From Monarcha castaneiventris obscurior (lineage: Eukaryota; Chordata; Aves; Passeriformes; Monarchidae), in NCBI GenBank assembly GCA_026261815.1, contig JAMPIT010000890.1, positions 11,624,001 to 11,688,000 on the forward strand: a stretch of 64,000 bases of DNA, in the 5' to 3' direction. Below the pieces are notes generated by a model. The model searched no databases. It was not told where the DNA came from and was given only the letters and a program-made list of their open reading frames with translations. The position numbers were made by a program, and so were the translations under genes. Shown here in pieces: positions 40,963-52,202 of the stretch. Numbering within the stretch: the stretch's first letter is position 1; each line of letters starts with the position of its first letter.

Positions 40963-43164
40963 ATAGGTTTTACAGCTGGGCTAGAAGCAAGTCTTTAGAC
41001 TGTATTAATTGAAACACTGCAAATTAATTTCCTAGTAGTTTAATAATGAGATTAATAAATGAAGCCAATTCAGTTGAAGTTCCCTTTTTTTCTCTTTATG
41101 AAAAAATTTAATTCCTCAATGCAATCTTAAAAGAAAAGGAATAGCATTCAGAGTAATGAAAATTTTGCAAGGAGCAGGTAATCTGACCTGAGCATTGACA
41201 GCTCTGAGCTGGTAAAAGCAGGAGCTTTATTTTAACAAAACCAGAAAGCATTCTCCCTGTCTTTATATTTAGCTTACTGAGGACTTGAGTCTAATATACT
41301 GAGATGGAGAGCAGGGTTGATAGCAATCTGGGCTGCGTGGGTGGAGGCTACTGGGTACCCCTGGAGGGACTGCTGCTGGGGTCAGGTGGGATGGCCCTGA
41401 GAGGGGCAAGGGAGCAGACATTGCTTGGTGCGATGTATGGTTCAAGTAACCTGCCGTGGTGTGCCAGCAGGGTGGCAAATCAGTAGTAAAAGGCTTGAAG
41501 AAGCATGAACATTGTGCAAAGAAAATGTTTTAAATGCTCTGTGCAAGAAGCATATGGAGAAAAGAGTCATGTTCCTATCTGGCACTAAAGGTTCTGAGTC
41601 AATAATGACCTTTTTATTTTCATGATTTCTTCTAACCACTGTGGAGGACCATGGCAGCTCTGAACAGTTTTCTTCCTATCACTGCTAAGTGGGGCCTTTG
41701 AAGGGGCATACTCTAGAAAGCATTTAGAGGATACAAATAACTGAAGTTGAGGTAGCCTGCTCTTCTTGATGTTCTGGCTAAGAAGACTTTTACAAGTAGC
41801 TTTGAAAAAAATAGGGTTCTTAAAGCATGTTGTTCAGTAGTGAAAGCATAGCTTCAGAATGGAGAGATGAGAAACATTTTTTTTGAAGTTGACACACTTC
41901 TGACATTTAGAACAAACTCTCTGCACATCCTGTGTAATTCATATCTATTTGTACCACATACATCATTGGAAAATACTGGTTATATTTTACATGTACAAGT
42001 AAAACTAACTTTACCCTCTGCATAACTAACTGCTTTTAAAATGCTCTTCTCAATTAGGAAAGAAGCTTGTTAAAAACAATGAGAACTTGCAGTAAACTTT
42101 GTCCTAGGCTTTGGTATTTACATTACAAGTAAATGTAATCCAAAGAGAAAACAAAATGGGGAAAACTGTAAAAGCACAGGAAATTTAACTGTTCCAGTAT
42201 TATGCTCTACTAAAAAGCTTTTTTTTGAAGTTTACTTTTTCTGGCTAAACCACTTAAGTTTGATACTAATCAACTATCGGTGGTAATTAGAGAGTTTAAG
42301 GAAGTTCTTTGATGTGGTTGCCACCAAGTCTAGAAATGCACAAGTTAAACCACCTTTTATTGGGAGGTTTATTGGGAGCTGAATTCTGCTGCTCCCTTCA
42401 ATAATATCAGTGCTGCAGTGGTGGCCCAGTGGACTGATGACTTACAAATTGTGCTATGGAATCTTAATTGCAGAGGTTTGGTGCCCGACTATGCTGTCTT
42501 CTACATATTAAAACAAACTGTTGCTATTAAGTTTTGTGTCCCACGCAAACACCATGTATCCTCCTGCCTTAACTTCTCACCAGGCGACAGAAGTGGTTTT
42601 CTAGTAGTGAGTGTGATTTGGCTCTGAAGCAGTCACTGTATGACTAGAAAACACATAGGGGGTATGGGTTTAATACTTTTTTTTTTCTTTTTCTGGCTGA
42701 CTTTAATTACAAAGATGGTACCAACACCTATTAATTGGTTTACTCTTCAGGTGTACAAATTATTAGTGTAGCTATGAGCTGATATGATGATAAAATTCAC
42801 AAGATTTGTTTATTTTTGGTTTTGTTCTTTTTATTTACCCTAGAGTTATATAGTAATTAGCAGAAATTCTTACATGTAATTTATCAATGCCAAGTTACCT
42901 TTGTATACCTAGATGAAATTATGATCACAGGAAATCATATATGGGAGGTCTCAGAGCTGCATCATAACTTCTTCAGACTCAAAGGATATTTGATCATGGA
43001 AGGGATGCTGCCAAAGTGTGGGGGGAAAGTGTTAAAGTGTTTTTTAAACTTCTCCACATACTTGCTTCACTTCTTTCATAACCTGTGGAGTGTTCTTAAG
43101 AGTGTTAACTGGTAGTGCTACATTTTGGTCGGTGCTTCTGCTGGTAACTTAATGAGAGCAAACT
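40963..43164. other. Unique DNA
   Basis: No gene or repeat family was recognised. The stretch 41290-41480 is more GC-rich (GGGTGGAGG, CTGGAGGGAC) and has short ORFs on both strands, without splice sites or protein-like composition. Confidence 0.5.
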
Positions 43165-43860
43165 TCAGGAAGTGTTTTTACAAAGTACCTGTTGTCTGAG
43201 TAGTACTGTTAAATCAGTATTCAGTCGGTGACAAAGAGGCAGGAAGGGCATTTGCTTACAATTCCGGCAGGAGGATTTCATTGCACCTTCACTGTCGAAG
43301 GGTGCAGAGGCAAATACACAGCACATGGCAGGCTCAGGCCAGGGGAAAGGTGGGACCAGGGAGCAGGGACCAATGGGAGAGCTCTGGGGGAGTGACCAGG
43401 CTGACAGACAACCAGGGAATTCAAACCGAGATAGATCACCCCAACACAATACGTGTTCACGGGCCACCACATCCAAGCATGGACAAAGGGAAGTTGGGAA
43501 GGAACAACCTGCACAACGTCTCTGTTTCAATGCAAAAGCAAGGAGGGATGGGAGAGGAGAGTTGTACACATACAAATTTGTGTTACTCACAAATTTGGCT
43601 CGTTAGTACCAACTGATAAGCAAGATACTAGGCTTCTTGGCAGAAGATACCAGTCATTACATCACGCTGTACTCTCAGGTTTTATTCACAGTGTTCCACG
43701 GGGGGTTGGGGTATCCCAGTCCCTTGGGGTGTTTAGCTCTTAGTGCCTCCTCAGCAGCCCAAGGCACAAATGTGAAAGGTGTGAATCTTTGCTCCTGCCA
43801 AGCTGTCAACTGCTGCTGCTGCTGCTGCCTCTCTGCACTGTAAACAAACAAATACACGGA
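43165..43860 (-). other. GC-rich region with LTR-like features (uncertain)
   Basis: Read on the minus strand there is CCCATTGGTCC (CCAAT-type box, near 43370). Separately, GTGAATAAAACCTGAGAG carries a poly(A) signal (TTTATT at 43681-43686 on plus) with GC-rich sequence upstream of it, and a (CAG)6 run lies further upstream. This could be a diverged LTR or a 3' UTR. I could not find matching TG...CA ends. A 141-codon minus-strand ORF (43165-43590) is Cys/Pro-rich and overlapped by ORFs in two other frames, so I do not call it a gene. Confidence 0.25.
43810..43828. repeat. (CTG)6 trinucleotide repeat
   Basis: Six uninterrupted CTG units. A shorter CTG run occurs near 44240. It does not lie in a supported coding frame. 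Confidence 0.9.
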
Positions 43861-45104
43861 CTACATAGAGCTGCTGAGCAGTGACCACTGGCCAGTCCTG
43901 TGCTTGGCTGACATTGACTCACTGTGGGCATTGCATTGTCTCTGATCAGGCTGCTTGACACTTAAAATGCACGATAAAGCCTCTTTGCAAGTTAAATCTT
44001 GTTTTTCTCTGTACTCATTTTAACTTTCAAATCATGCAGGTATGATTATATTAACTGTGATTAGTGCAAGTAGTTCATTCCTGGCTCTTGACTGAGATCA
44101 GACCAAATGGCAGTTAATTATACTGAGAGAAAGATAGATGGGCTGAGGAGCAACCACTTTCAGCCCTGCCTTTGGGGTCAGCTGCAAGGCTGCTGTTCTG
44201 TAATTTCTAGTGAGCTAAATGAGCATGTCAAGTGAAAGATGCTGCTGCTGCTGATAATGGTTTTCCCTCTGAGAGCTTGCCTTCGGAGCACTTCACAAAC
44301 ACTAATTAAAGAACCACTGGAAAAGGCTTTGCCTACCCATGGATCTTTGTGTTGTCTGCCTTCTCTGAATAAGAAAATCATTGCAGAAGAAATGTCTTCC
44401 TGCAGGGGAAATTAGCACAGAACTGAGATTATTGATGAGGACTTTGTTCCCAGAACTGTGCTCAGATATCTTGTTATACAGGGATGATCCAGTGAAAATG
44501 CAGCTATGAATACCAAGACACTGAGCAATCCTTGAAAAGTAAATAAAAATGCACCATCTATTTTCAGAAGCAACTTTCCTAAGTGAGAATGCTTGCTTAG
44601 TTCCTCAACTTTATTCTCATTTCAAGTCCATGTAACTAGTGGGGGAAAAAAGCAAATTGAGACAAGTTCTTTGCAGTTGCTATCCCCCAAGTCTTTTTGC
44701 TCAACAACTATTTTTAAAGTCTGAACTCAAACACGTGTCAAATGATTCATGATTTTTCTAAATGCAAGTCTCAAGTTGGCTCTCTATTTCACAAACTCTT
44801 TCTGAATCTTATAATGGACTGAGTTTTGGAAGTAAAAGTGTTTTTTGTTTTTTAAATTTAAATAGCATAATGCCAGTCTCTAACTGCTTTTGTAATCGTC
44901 ACTGCTTGTCATTTTTCTTTGGTATAAGAAGTGACTTTATGGTTAAACTGAGTCAAGACGCCATGTATTTCTTTCTGTACTGTTGTTTTAACCTATTGGT
45001 ATTGTAATGAGTGTTGTACATTGTGTCTTCCACTGTGTAGTCACCTCTCGCACAGCCCAGCCTCTTTGGCATTAATTCAATTGATAAGTTGGAGTAGAAG
45101 TTTT
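43861..45104. other. Unique DNA below the candidate terminal exon
   Basis: No gene was recognised. On the minus strand an AATAAA lies at 44611-44616 (as TTTATT on plus), about 490 bases downstream of the stop of the candidate exon at 45105-45247. This stretch could therefore be its 3' UTR, but that is inference only. Confidence 0.4.
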
Positions 45105-45247
45105 TCAAAATTCCGTGGCTAATTTAACAGTCTCTGTATGTGAGTGATCAGATTTTGCTGCTTTGGAGCCTTCATGTTCAAGTGTAATTCCCACTTCTGA
45201 AATGATCTTTGTAGAGGACCTTGCAGTCACTTCAGGAGGAGGTATAG
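45105..45247 (-). CDS. Candidate terminal coding exon, unrecognised protein
   Basis: On the minus strand a pyrimidine tract ends TTATTTCTTTTCTAG just above 45247, a good splice acceptor. The downstream open frame gives 46 residues and ends at a TGA at 45105-45107. One base would be supplied by the previous exon. The peptide begins IPPPEVTARSSTKIISEVG and ends SHTETVKLATEF. It is hydrophilic and rich in Ser, Thr, Glu and Lys, like a cytoplasmic tail, with no membrane segment or known motif. I do not recognise it and found no upstream exon. The frame also stays open through the supposed intron to 45347, which weakens the exon argument. It could be chance. Confidence 0.25.
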
Positions 45248-45650
45248 CTAGAAAAGAAATAACATGTCTTTCATTGTGCAGCCTAACTAATGCTCTAATT
45301 AATGGGGTATTGTTGGGTTCACTGGGCCAGCCAGTGAGCCAGGGCAAAGGGCTGAGACCGGCTGGTGGAAAAACCTAGGCATTTGACAATGCATCTTCTG
45401 ACCTGGAAAGGAAAAGCCTCTCCCACAAGTCCTCACGGTTGAAATGTAACCTTACCCCCAGACCCTGTGAATGTAAAACCACCTCTCCCAGCAGCCTGTG
45501 TGGCTGCTTCCTGCCCTGGCCCTCTCCCTACCCTTTCCTTCTGTCCATTGGTGCCGAGTCCCTCAGCTCCTCGTCCGGATAGCTGCAGATGTGTGAGGGA
45601 GCCGCGGCGACTCAGCCGTGTTCTGCTGCCACAGTCCACAAGCGGCCGCT

Positions 45651-45981
45651 TGTCAGTGCCCACTCCTCTGGGGCAGGCCTCCCGAGAGGTTGCCTGGTGG
45701 AGCGGCGAGCCGAGGTGCAGAGACAAAGAAGCAGGGAGAGGCTTTCCGTATAGTATCCAGGAACAGGTTTATTGCTGGGATGGGACAGGGACGGATAAGC
45801 CCCAAAACAGGCTTCGGGAACAACTTTAAGGGAAGGAGGTGTGGCTAACAGTGCCGGCTGGGGACCAACGGGAAGGCAAGGGACCGGGGACAGACAACTG
45901 CGATATCCAAGAACAGCGTTTAGGGGGTAGGAACAAAGAGCCTTAGCTAATGAAATTACAGAACTGGGAGAATTTTCTACA
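45651..45981 (-). mobile_element. Candidate solo LTR, minus strand
   Basis: Read on the minus strand the unit starts TGTAGAAAATTCTCCC and ends GTGGGCACTGACA, giving TG...CA termini with TGT/ACA ends and a length of 331 bp. AATAAACCTGTTCC (TTTATT at 45768-45773 on plus) is the poly(A) signal. It is followed by a CT-rich U5-like stretch with TTCTTTGTCTCTGCACC. No target-site duplication is visible (flanks GCCGCT and GCGAGA), and no primer-binding site follows. The internal virus is absent. The family is not identified. If its promoter were active it would point toward the candidate exon at 45105-45247. Confidence 0.5.
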
Positions 45982-45989
45982 GCGAGAGG

Positions 45990-46330
45990 CGGTGGCTCTG
46001 TATCTCGTCCTTGCCCCCTGATACACCCTCAGAGCATGGCTCTTCTACCCATTGGATAGCGAGAAACTGATGGGCATCAGGAGAGAGCAGCCCGGGGCTG
46101 GGCTGAGCCACCGCAGCACATTGGCTCCGTTCCTCGGCCCTGCCTCTGTAACGCCCCTGTGCCCTCAGAGGACTCTGTAAAACCAGTCTGGCCGCGAGGT
46201 CTCGTTTTCCTCGCCGTCCTCTTTCCACCTATCCGCTTTGGTGGATGGAATAAACCAGCTCCGTGGAATTCCTGGGCGGCGTTTGAGCCCTCCTGACTCC
46301 TTGTCTGTGGGAGTGAGCTATCCAGCATAA
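45990..46330 (+). mobile_element. Candidate LTR fragment, plus strand
   Basis: On the plus strand a CCCATTGGATAG box lies at about 46048-46059, a GC-rich upstream part follows, and GGAATAAACCAGC at 46249-46254 gives a poly(A) signal. After it comes a CT-rich tail, CCCTCCTGACTCCTTGTC, and a possible CA end near 46327. The signal layout is that of a retroviral LTR. The 5' edge is not defined, so it may be truncated or may be the flank into which the neighbouring minus-strand LTR inserted. Confidence 0.35.
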
Positions 46331-46716
46331 GGTGTGGGGTTGAATACCACCAGCGCTTCCAGCTGCGCAGGGCAAAGGAGGGGCTGCAACAGCTGAGGCT
46401 GAACCCAGGGTGCCTCTCTCACGTGGCACTTTGGGAACAAGTGGCCGCCTCTGTGAGCCCTGTATCCCCCACACCTTCCGGATTTTTTTTAATTTAATAG
46501 GGTAGGTGTTTTGCATTAGTTATAACCATGTATTACTGCAGAAACACACTTTTTTCTTTACTGGGATTCTGTTTGTGTGAGTATGTCATTCCTAATAACT
46601 TGATACTGCCAATGTCATGGCTGTACAAGTGACCTTAGCAACGTGTGCCACAGATGAAACGGAGTCCGAATTTATAGAGTTCACTGTGCATATAACAGAC
46701 ACACAATACAATCTGA

Positions 46717-46738
46717 TGTCCAGTGGTACCACTGGACA
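46717..46738. repeat. Perfect 22-bp palindrome centred on GGTACC
   Basis: The 11-base arm TGTCCAGTGGT at 46717-46727 is followed immediately by its exact reverse complement at 46728-46738. It has no spacer and does not extend further. Its function is unknown. Confidence 0.95.
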
Positions 46739-47126
46739 GAAACCATGTTTTGAACAATCCTAAATTGTTGTGTAAACGTGGGTACCTGGCCTGGTGGAAA
46801 AGGTGACAAAGTCTGCATGTTTGAGAAGGGGGGGTGTGAAATCTTGGCTGAATGAGGAAAGGAAAATAGGATATATAGAAGGAGAAATGAGAAGCCATTA
46901 TTAGAAAGCAAGAGGGAAGAAAAGGATAAAAATATGAACACAAAAGAACCACGAATATATGGAAAGAGTATGGGAGAGCATAGAGGATGGAATGAGATTC
47001 TTAGAAAAGGAGGGAGACACTATTGTTTACCTACTGCTGACTCTGGCTTTCTAAAAGTGTTTTTGTTATTGTTCACATAACTAGACTCCAAGAAAGCTGT
47101 GAGGAAATAATGATATGTCTGTGTGT

Positions 47127-47129
47127 ATA

Positions 47130-47160
<31 letters not shown>
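47127..47160. repeat. (TA)n microsatellite
   Basis: About 34 bases of TA dinucleotide with one TTT interruption near 47152. Confidence 0.9.
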
Positions 47161-50100
47161 GTATGTAAATGTCCCAAAATAAAAAATGACTAAGTGTACA
47201 AAATCACATTCTCAGAAGTTAGGAAATGCTAATGATCCTTGACCTTAATCAATCCCACTTGTGTAGAGTCTTTAATTACGATTACGTATGACCAAGTATT
47301 CAAAAGTAACCAAGTAGCATCTGGATTAGTGAATTTTACTTTAGCATAAAGCATGAAATACTTTTTATTCTATTTTATTAGTAAAGGCTTAAATTTCTTC
47401 ACCTGACCTGGCAATCTAATGGTTAAACTAAAGTAGATCTATTTTCAAGGTATTTAGAAATAGTTTCAGATGCCAGCATGTCTTTAGAGAGAGCACAGTT
47501 CACTACTCCCTCTGATACCTGACTGCATTTCTTCTTATTAAAATGTCATTCCAGGAAATTAGGTAATGTCCTCACCAGAAGAAGATAAAAAAGCATCAGA
47601 AAGATCCTGGAATGGTTCCATTTTTCTGCTTTTCAGAGACAGGAAAAAACCCCAAAACACTACTTTCTTTTCAAGTGATCATCAGCTCTGTCTGTCACAA
47701 ATAACTATTGTCAGCCTTTCTGGCATAGCTGTGCATGAGGTTAACTTCCCAGAACAGCAACATTCCACTAACAGAAGTTTGTACTGCAAAAAGAAGCCAG
47801 ATATTCAGGTGACTTGATGGGGATAGGAAGCAAACTGTTTTTCAGTTGTCATGGCCTGTAACATCCTCTTGCATTTCTAGTTATTCCTGTCAAAAAAATT
47901 TCTTCCTTCCCCTCTCCAAATGGTAATAAAGCACAACAGCCCTTGGTATCTTCTTCCCGCAACCCAGGTTTTCCAAAACTTCTGTGTTCAACAGGTTTTA
48001 ATCATTGCTGAGGGTGGTACTTTCATAGAGAAGTTATTGTAAGAAGTCATGTTGATATGCCAGGAGACTAAACAAATTCTTAATGGCCGATTCCATAGAC
48101 ATAGAAAACAGGGGTCCATGCTAATGCTGGAACTTTGACTTATAGACAGAAATTATGTGTATCCTTAGCAGAGAAAACCAGCTCATTATGTGTTGTGTGC
48201 AGCTAAAGCATGACAAAGAAGCAACAGCCCCAGAAGAGTTGGTTATAATGATTTTCAATATTTGGTGACATTTCATTTAGGATGAAGTTGTGGACTCCAG
48301 TCTTCTGGAAATGCAGATGCAGCAGCTGATGGTTTTCATAGCTACTATAGAAGTTTTAGCTGGCAAGAACAGTCTTGTATGTATTGTTGTTGCAGTTGAA
48401 CTTCAGGCTGCCAAAGTAACTTGTTAGTTATGTTTGGATCCAGCCTATTTTGAATTGACCCAATGCAATTTATTTAAAATACAGAAGGAAAACTGAAAAA
48501 GGTGTTAAGATTGGGGTGGTGGAATAGGAACAACTATATAGCTGCACACCAAAAATTCCTTTAGATTTGTTAATATGAAGTGTCATACAGTGATTGCATT
48601 CATCTGCAGTTCTTGTACATTGCACTATGAGACCAAGTGTTAGAGGCCTGCAAGTAGGTTCTTGGCTTAGATAAAAGATCACTGATATTAGAATTATTGT
48701 CCTTTTCTTTATAACATTTGTGTAACATGTGAAAAGGAGCATATACATCATAAAGCTTCTCTGGCAGGGGCCACTGTTCTCCTTTGGCTTCTAGTCTGTG
48801 TTTATGTAGTCCATGGAGCACAACAGGATGGTGCTCAAGTGCTGTGTTTTAGAAAAAGACATACTGTGCACAGGATGTAAAACTGAGTTGCAGTTTTACA
48901 TGGTTATGGCGGTTGAAAAATGAGTTAAGCAGCAAGTGAGTCCATAGGTCCTATTGAACCTCCAAACCCCGTGCAGGGGCTTTGTATGGCTCTGGGCTGC
49001 CATGTAGGTGTGCTTTCTGAGTACCACCAGTGCTCAGCATCTCTGTGTTTTCAACTGGGAGAAGGACGAACTCACTGCTGACCCTGTAATAAACAAAGAT
49101 TTGGCAAACTCCAACACCTGCTAATTCCCCATGGCTGTCTGGAGTCTTTCCATATGTTTGCTTGCTACTGCAGGTAAATCTTGTAAAGCAGACTGCGAGA
49201 CAAATTCCCTGGAGGAAAATCCCTCCCTGCAGATATCTGTTACAAACTTCCAGTTGCTGCCTTGCTGTGTGCAGATGGAAGGTCTCTGCTGAGCCCTGTG
49301 CTGCCAGCAGCCATCCTCACACTGCACTGTGCTTTGCTCCCAGCCCCTGGGGACCACTCTTTGGCTGGCAGCCCCACTGGTGGCACAGCAGGAGAGAAAG
49401 GGAGTTGTGTGCACCTTTATCAGCTCAGGAAACCTTTTAAGCTTCTGTCTATCCGTGCTTGCTATGGCAGCTTGTTCTCACTTGTGTTGTCCTAGTGCCA
49501 CCTTGCCTCTTTCCAAAATTCTTTGTCGGATTTAAGGAAGGGGAGCTGTGAGTCACGATGGCTCCTGCAGTACCTAGGCATGGAAAGCGCTTGGTGGATC
49601 TTACCCACCATTAGCAGCACCTGCTGGCAGGGCTCTCCCCTCCTTTGCACAGAGTGTGCCTCAGCTGGCTTTAGGGCCCATGGGGAGGAAGGGTGGAAAC
49701 CTGCTTGGAGGTGCAGTGGCGGCAGTAGTTCCCCTTCACAAGGATCCCTTGCAGAGGAGGCCCCTGTTTCCCAGGGACCAGCATGAGGCAAGCCCTCAGC
49801 CTTTCAGATTATCCTCTTTGTGCCCATGCCAAGGCCAGAGTTAGGCGCCTACCACTGAAGCTGCGGAACTCCTGTTCTGCTCTTGAGTTTTTCAATCTGC
49901 CTTTCTGGTGGCAATCCCCAAAACCATGCGACCTGAGCACTGCTGTGCTTAGAGTGATGGCAGACTGGCTGTTGCTGAAGCCCCTTTAATGGCAAGGCAG
50001 CATTTTAGTCACTTTGATAAGACTTCGTTAGTACAGTGCTGACCTGCATTTGCAATCTGATTTAGGGCAACCTGACAGTGTCTAGACACCATGACTGTGA

Positions 50101-52202
50101 CATTTCTTTCCAACAGCTGTTGGTAGGAACTTTTTTGATATTAGTTTTTCCTGTATGCAATCAGTGATTGCCTAGCAGTAAAATATAATAGCTCTGTAAT
50201 GGCCTCTGTCTGCTGCTGTGCTGTTGTTCACTATGAATGAGGCACTCAGGAAAAAGACCTTGGCTTCTGGATGGGAATTTGTTATAGAGGGGGAGTTGGT
50301 GTTTTAAAAAAAGGCTGGTTTGGTCTATTCTATGAGGTGAAGAGGAAATCCCTTCTCAGGCTGCCAGGGTTTTCTCTGAAGATGGGCCCTTTGCAACAGC
50401 CTGGCAAGCTCCTTCCCCAGGCACAGGGGCATTCGTCTTCTTGGCCAGGCTGACACTAGGAGGGCTGCTCCTTTTCTCTGTGGGTTTTGCCTCAGGAAGG
50501 AGGCCTGGGTCTGCTTACACTGCTGAGGGTAATCACAGCTTAGCATTGTGGCAGGCTGGGACCTAAATAGTTTAATACCCTGCCACCAGCATTCTTGCCT
50601 CTCTGGTCTACGTGCAGGAGAGGCCTCATATGTGTGAGCAGTGCCACTTTGGGAAGCACTCCTTTACATGTGAATACAGCCTTGCCAGGGATTAACTTGT
50701 GTGGGCAGTCAGTCTGCAGATCAGCTCTGTGCCCAGGTTGTCCTCTGACCTTGGGCAAATCTCTCAACCTTCTGACACTTCTCCATTCACATCCTTCTAG
50801 TAAAATGTGTTGCATGTCTTAAAACGCTGCTATGAAGTGGGCCGAAATACCTGTGTGTCTTGAAAATTCTGCTGTGGTCGGATTGGAGAGCTTGATCTGG
50901 GCACCTCAGTGCTCTGCAGAATCACTGGGAATAAATCTACAGCACCCCCTGGGGTGAGATTTAATTGTGGAGAAGGGCACCGACAGCTTGATGTAAACAC
51001 CCAGTTAGAAATTAGGAACAAAAGACAGTTTACTACTGAGGTCCTTTTAAATGTCAAGCTATATGGGAGGACCTCCCACGGAAATACAGTGCTGAAAGTT
51101 AAGGGCATTGAGTAACAGATTTAAAGAAAATATGCAGTTTTATTAATAAAAGAATTGAGCTACACAGTGCTCAGACATTTTAAATCCACCCTATTGCTTG
51201 AATTTAAGCTTAACCAGCTTGCTACAGATTTTTTTCTCCCTCTCCCACCCACCTTCAGCAGCACGAAAAAACCAGGGGTCTCATATGTAATAAGATGAAT
51301 GATTCAGCTGCTCTTGTAACTAGGAAAACTATTGGAGATGAACCTTTCATGTAACACCTGTGATTCTCTGAGCTGTCTCATAGATCTGTCAATGTATTAT
51401 CTGATAAATAAAGTCATGGTATGAAAAAGATGCCTTCAAAAAATTGCTCTGAAGAACATTAGTTGCTATCTCTTACATTGGTATGAATGTCCTCCCTAAT
51501 GCTATCACTCCCACTCCTTACTACCCACTTCAGAAGGCAATTAATCAGATTAAACATTTGTGGGAGATAAAGCTTAGCTATTATTACAGCCCAGTGGGTC
51601 TTGCTGTCTGGAGTCCATCTACCTTAGAACAAAGCCTGGGTTTTTCTGGAGTTACATGTCCCTCTAGGGCATGCCACTCTCTGGAGAGAGTGGGGAGGGT
51701 GTCCTTGGCAGGAATCAGTGTCCACAGTAAGGAAAGAAAACAAAGCAGGGCACATTGGCTACTCCTGTAGCAGACTGGCTGAAGGTGCAGCCTTCTTGGC
51801 CTCTACAAGCAGAGCCAGGTTCTGCCTGGATTTGGGAAAGGACCATGTTGGTAGCAGCTCTCAGATATTCCAGATCCGTCTGCTCTGGGTCCCAGTTTAA
51901 CTCATAATTCAAAACGTCTTCCCCTCCCACTCATGTTCCCCATAAGCCACAACCTCCTCTGAGTATTGCTGAGGGTGGAGCTGTTAATCTAGAGTCAAAA
52001 ATACTCTCTTAGGTCCCATTAGCTTATCTCCTCGTCAGAGTCCAGCTGTCAGTGGTTTTCAGCCCCTCTCTCTAGCCTGTGTTAGCCCTCTTGACCCTTT
52101 CCTTTACAAGGAATTTTTACATCCTGAAGCAGAGAGACTGAGAGAACGACAGCAGCCACGAATATTTGTGTGATTCAGGACAGGTTTTTCTGAAACAGCA
52201 CA

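Larger units (their letters stand above)
45310..46480. other. GC- and CpG-rich island with LTR-like sequences
   Basis: About 1.2 kb is much richer in G+C and CpG than anything else in the window (GCCGCGGCGACTCAGCCG, GCGGCCGC, GGCCGCGAGG). It contains two LTR-like units in opposite directions, listed separately. The remaining parts (45310-45650 and 46331-46480) are GC-rich without a recognised family. An alternative is a CpG-island promoter of an unseen gene, but the AATAAA signals favour retroviral LTRs. Short ORFs on both strands here are effects of base composition. Confidence 0.6.
46481..52202. other. Unique DNA, AT-rich then GC-richer
   Basis: No gene was recognised in 5.7 kb. It contains a perfect 22-bp palindrome at 46717-46738 and a TA microsatellite near 47127. 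The stretches 49120-49990 and 50330-50830 are GC-richer, with overlapping short ORFs in several frames on both strands. None shows splice sites or protein-family features. Confidence 0.5.

Noticed and set aside
43165..43590. 141-codon minus-strand ORF
   Set aside because: Composition is Cys/Pro-rich with no family motif, and ORFs on the opposite strand overlap it. GC-rich non-coding sequence explains it.
45550..45585. Possible retroviral primer-binding site (TTGGTGCCGAG, CTCGTCCGGAT)
   Set aside because: Parts resemble known tRNA-binding sites, but neither gives a full 18-base match and no LTR ends immediately before it on the plus strand.
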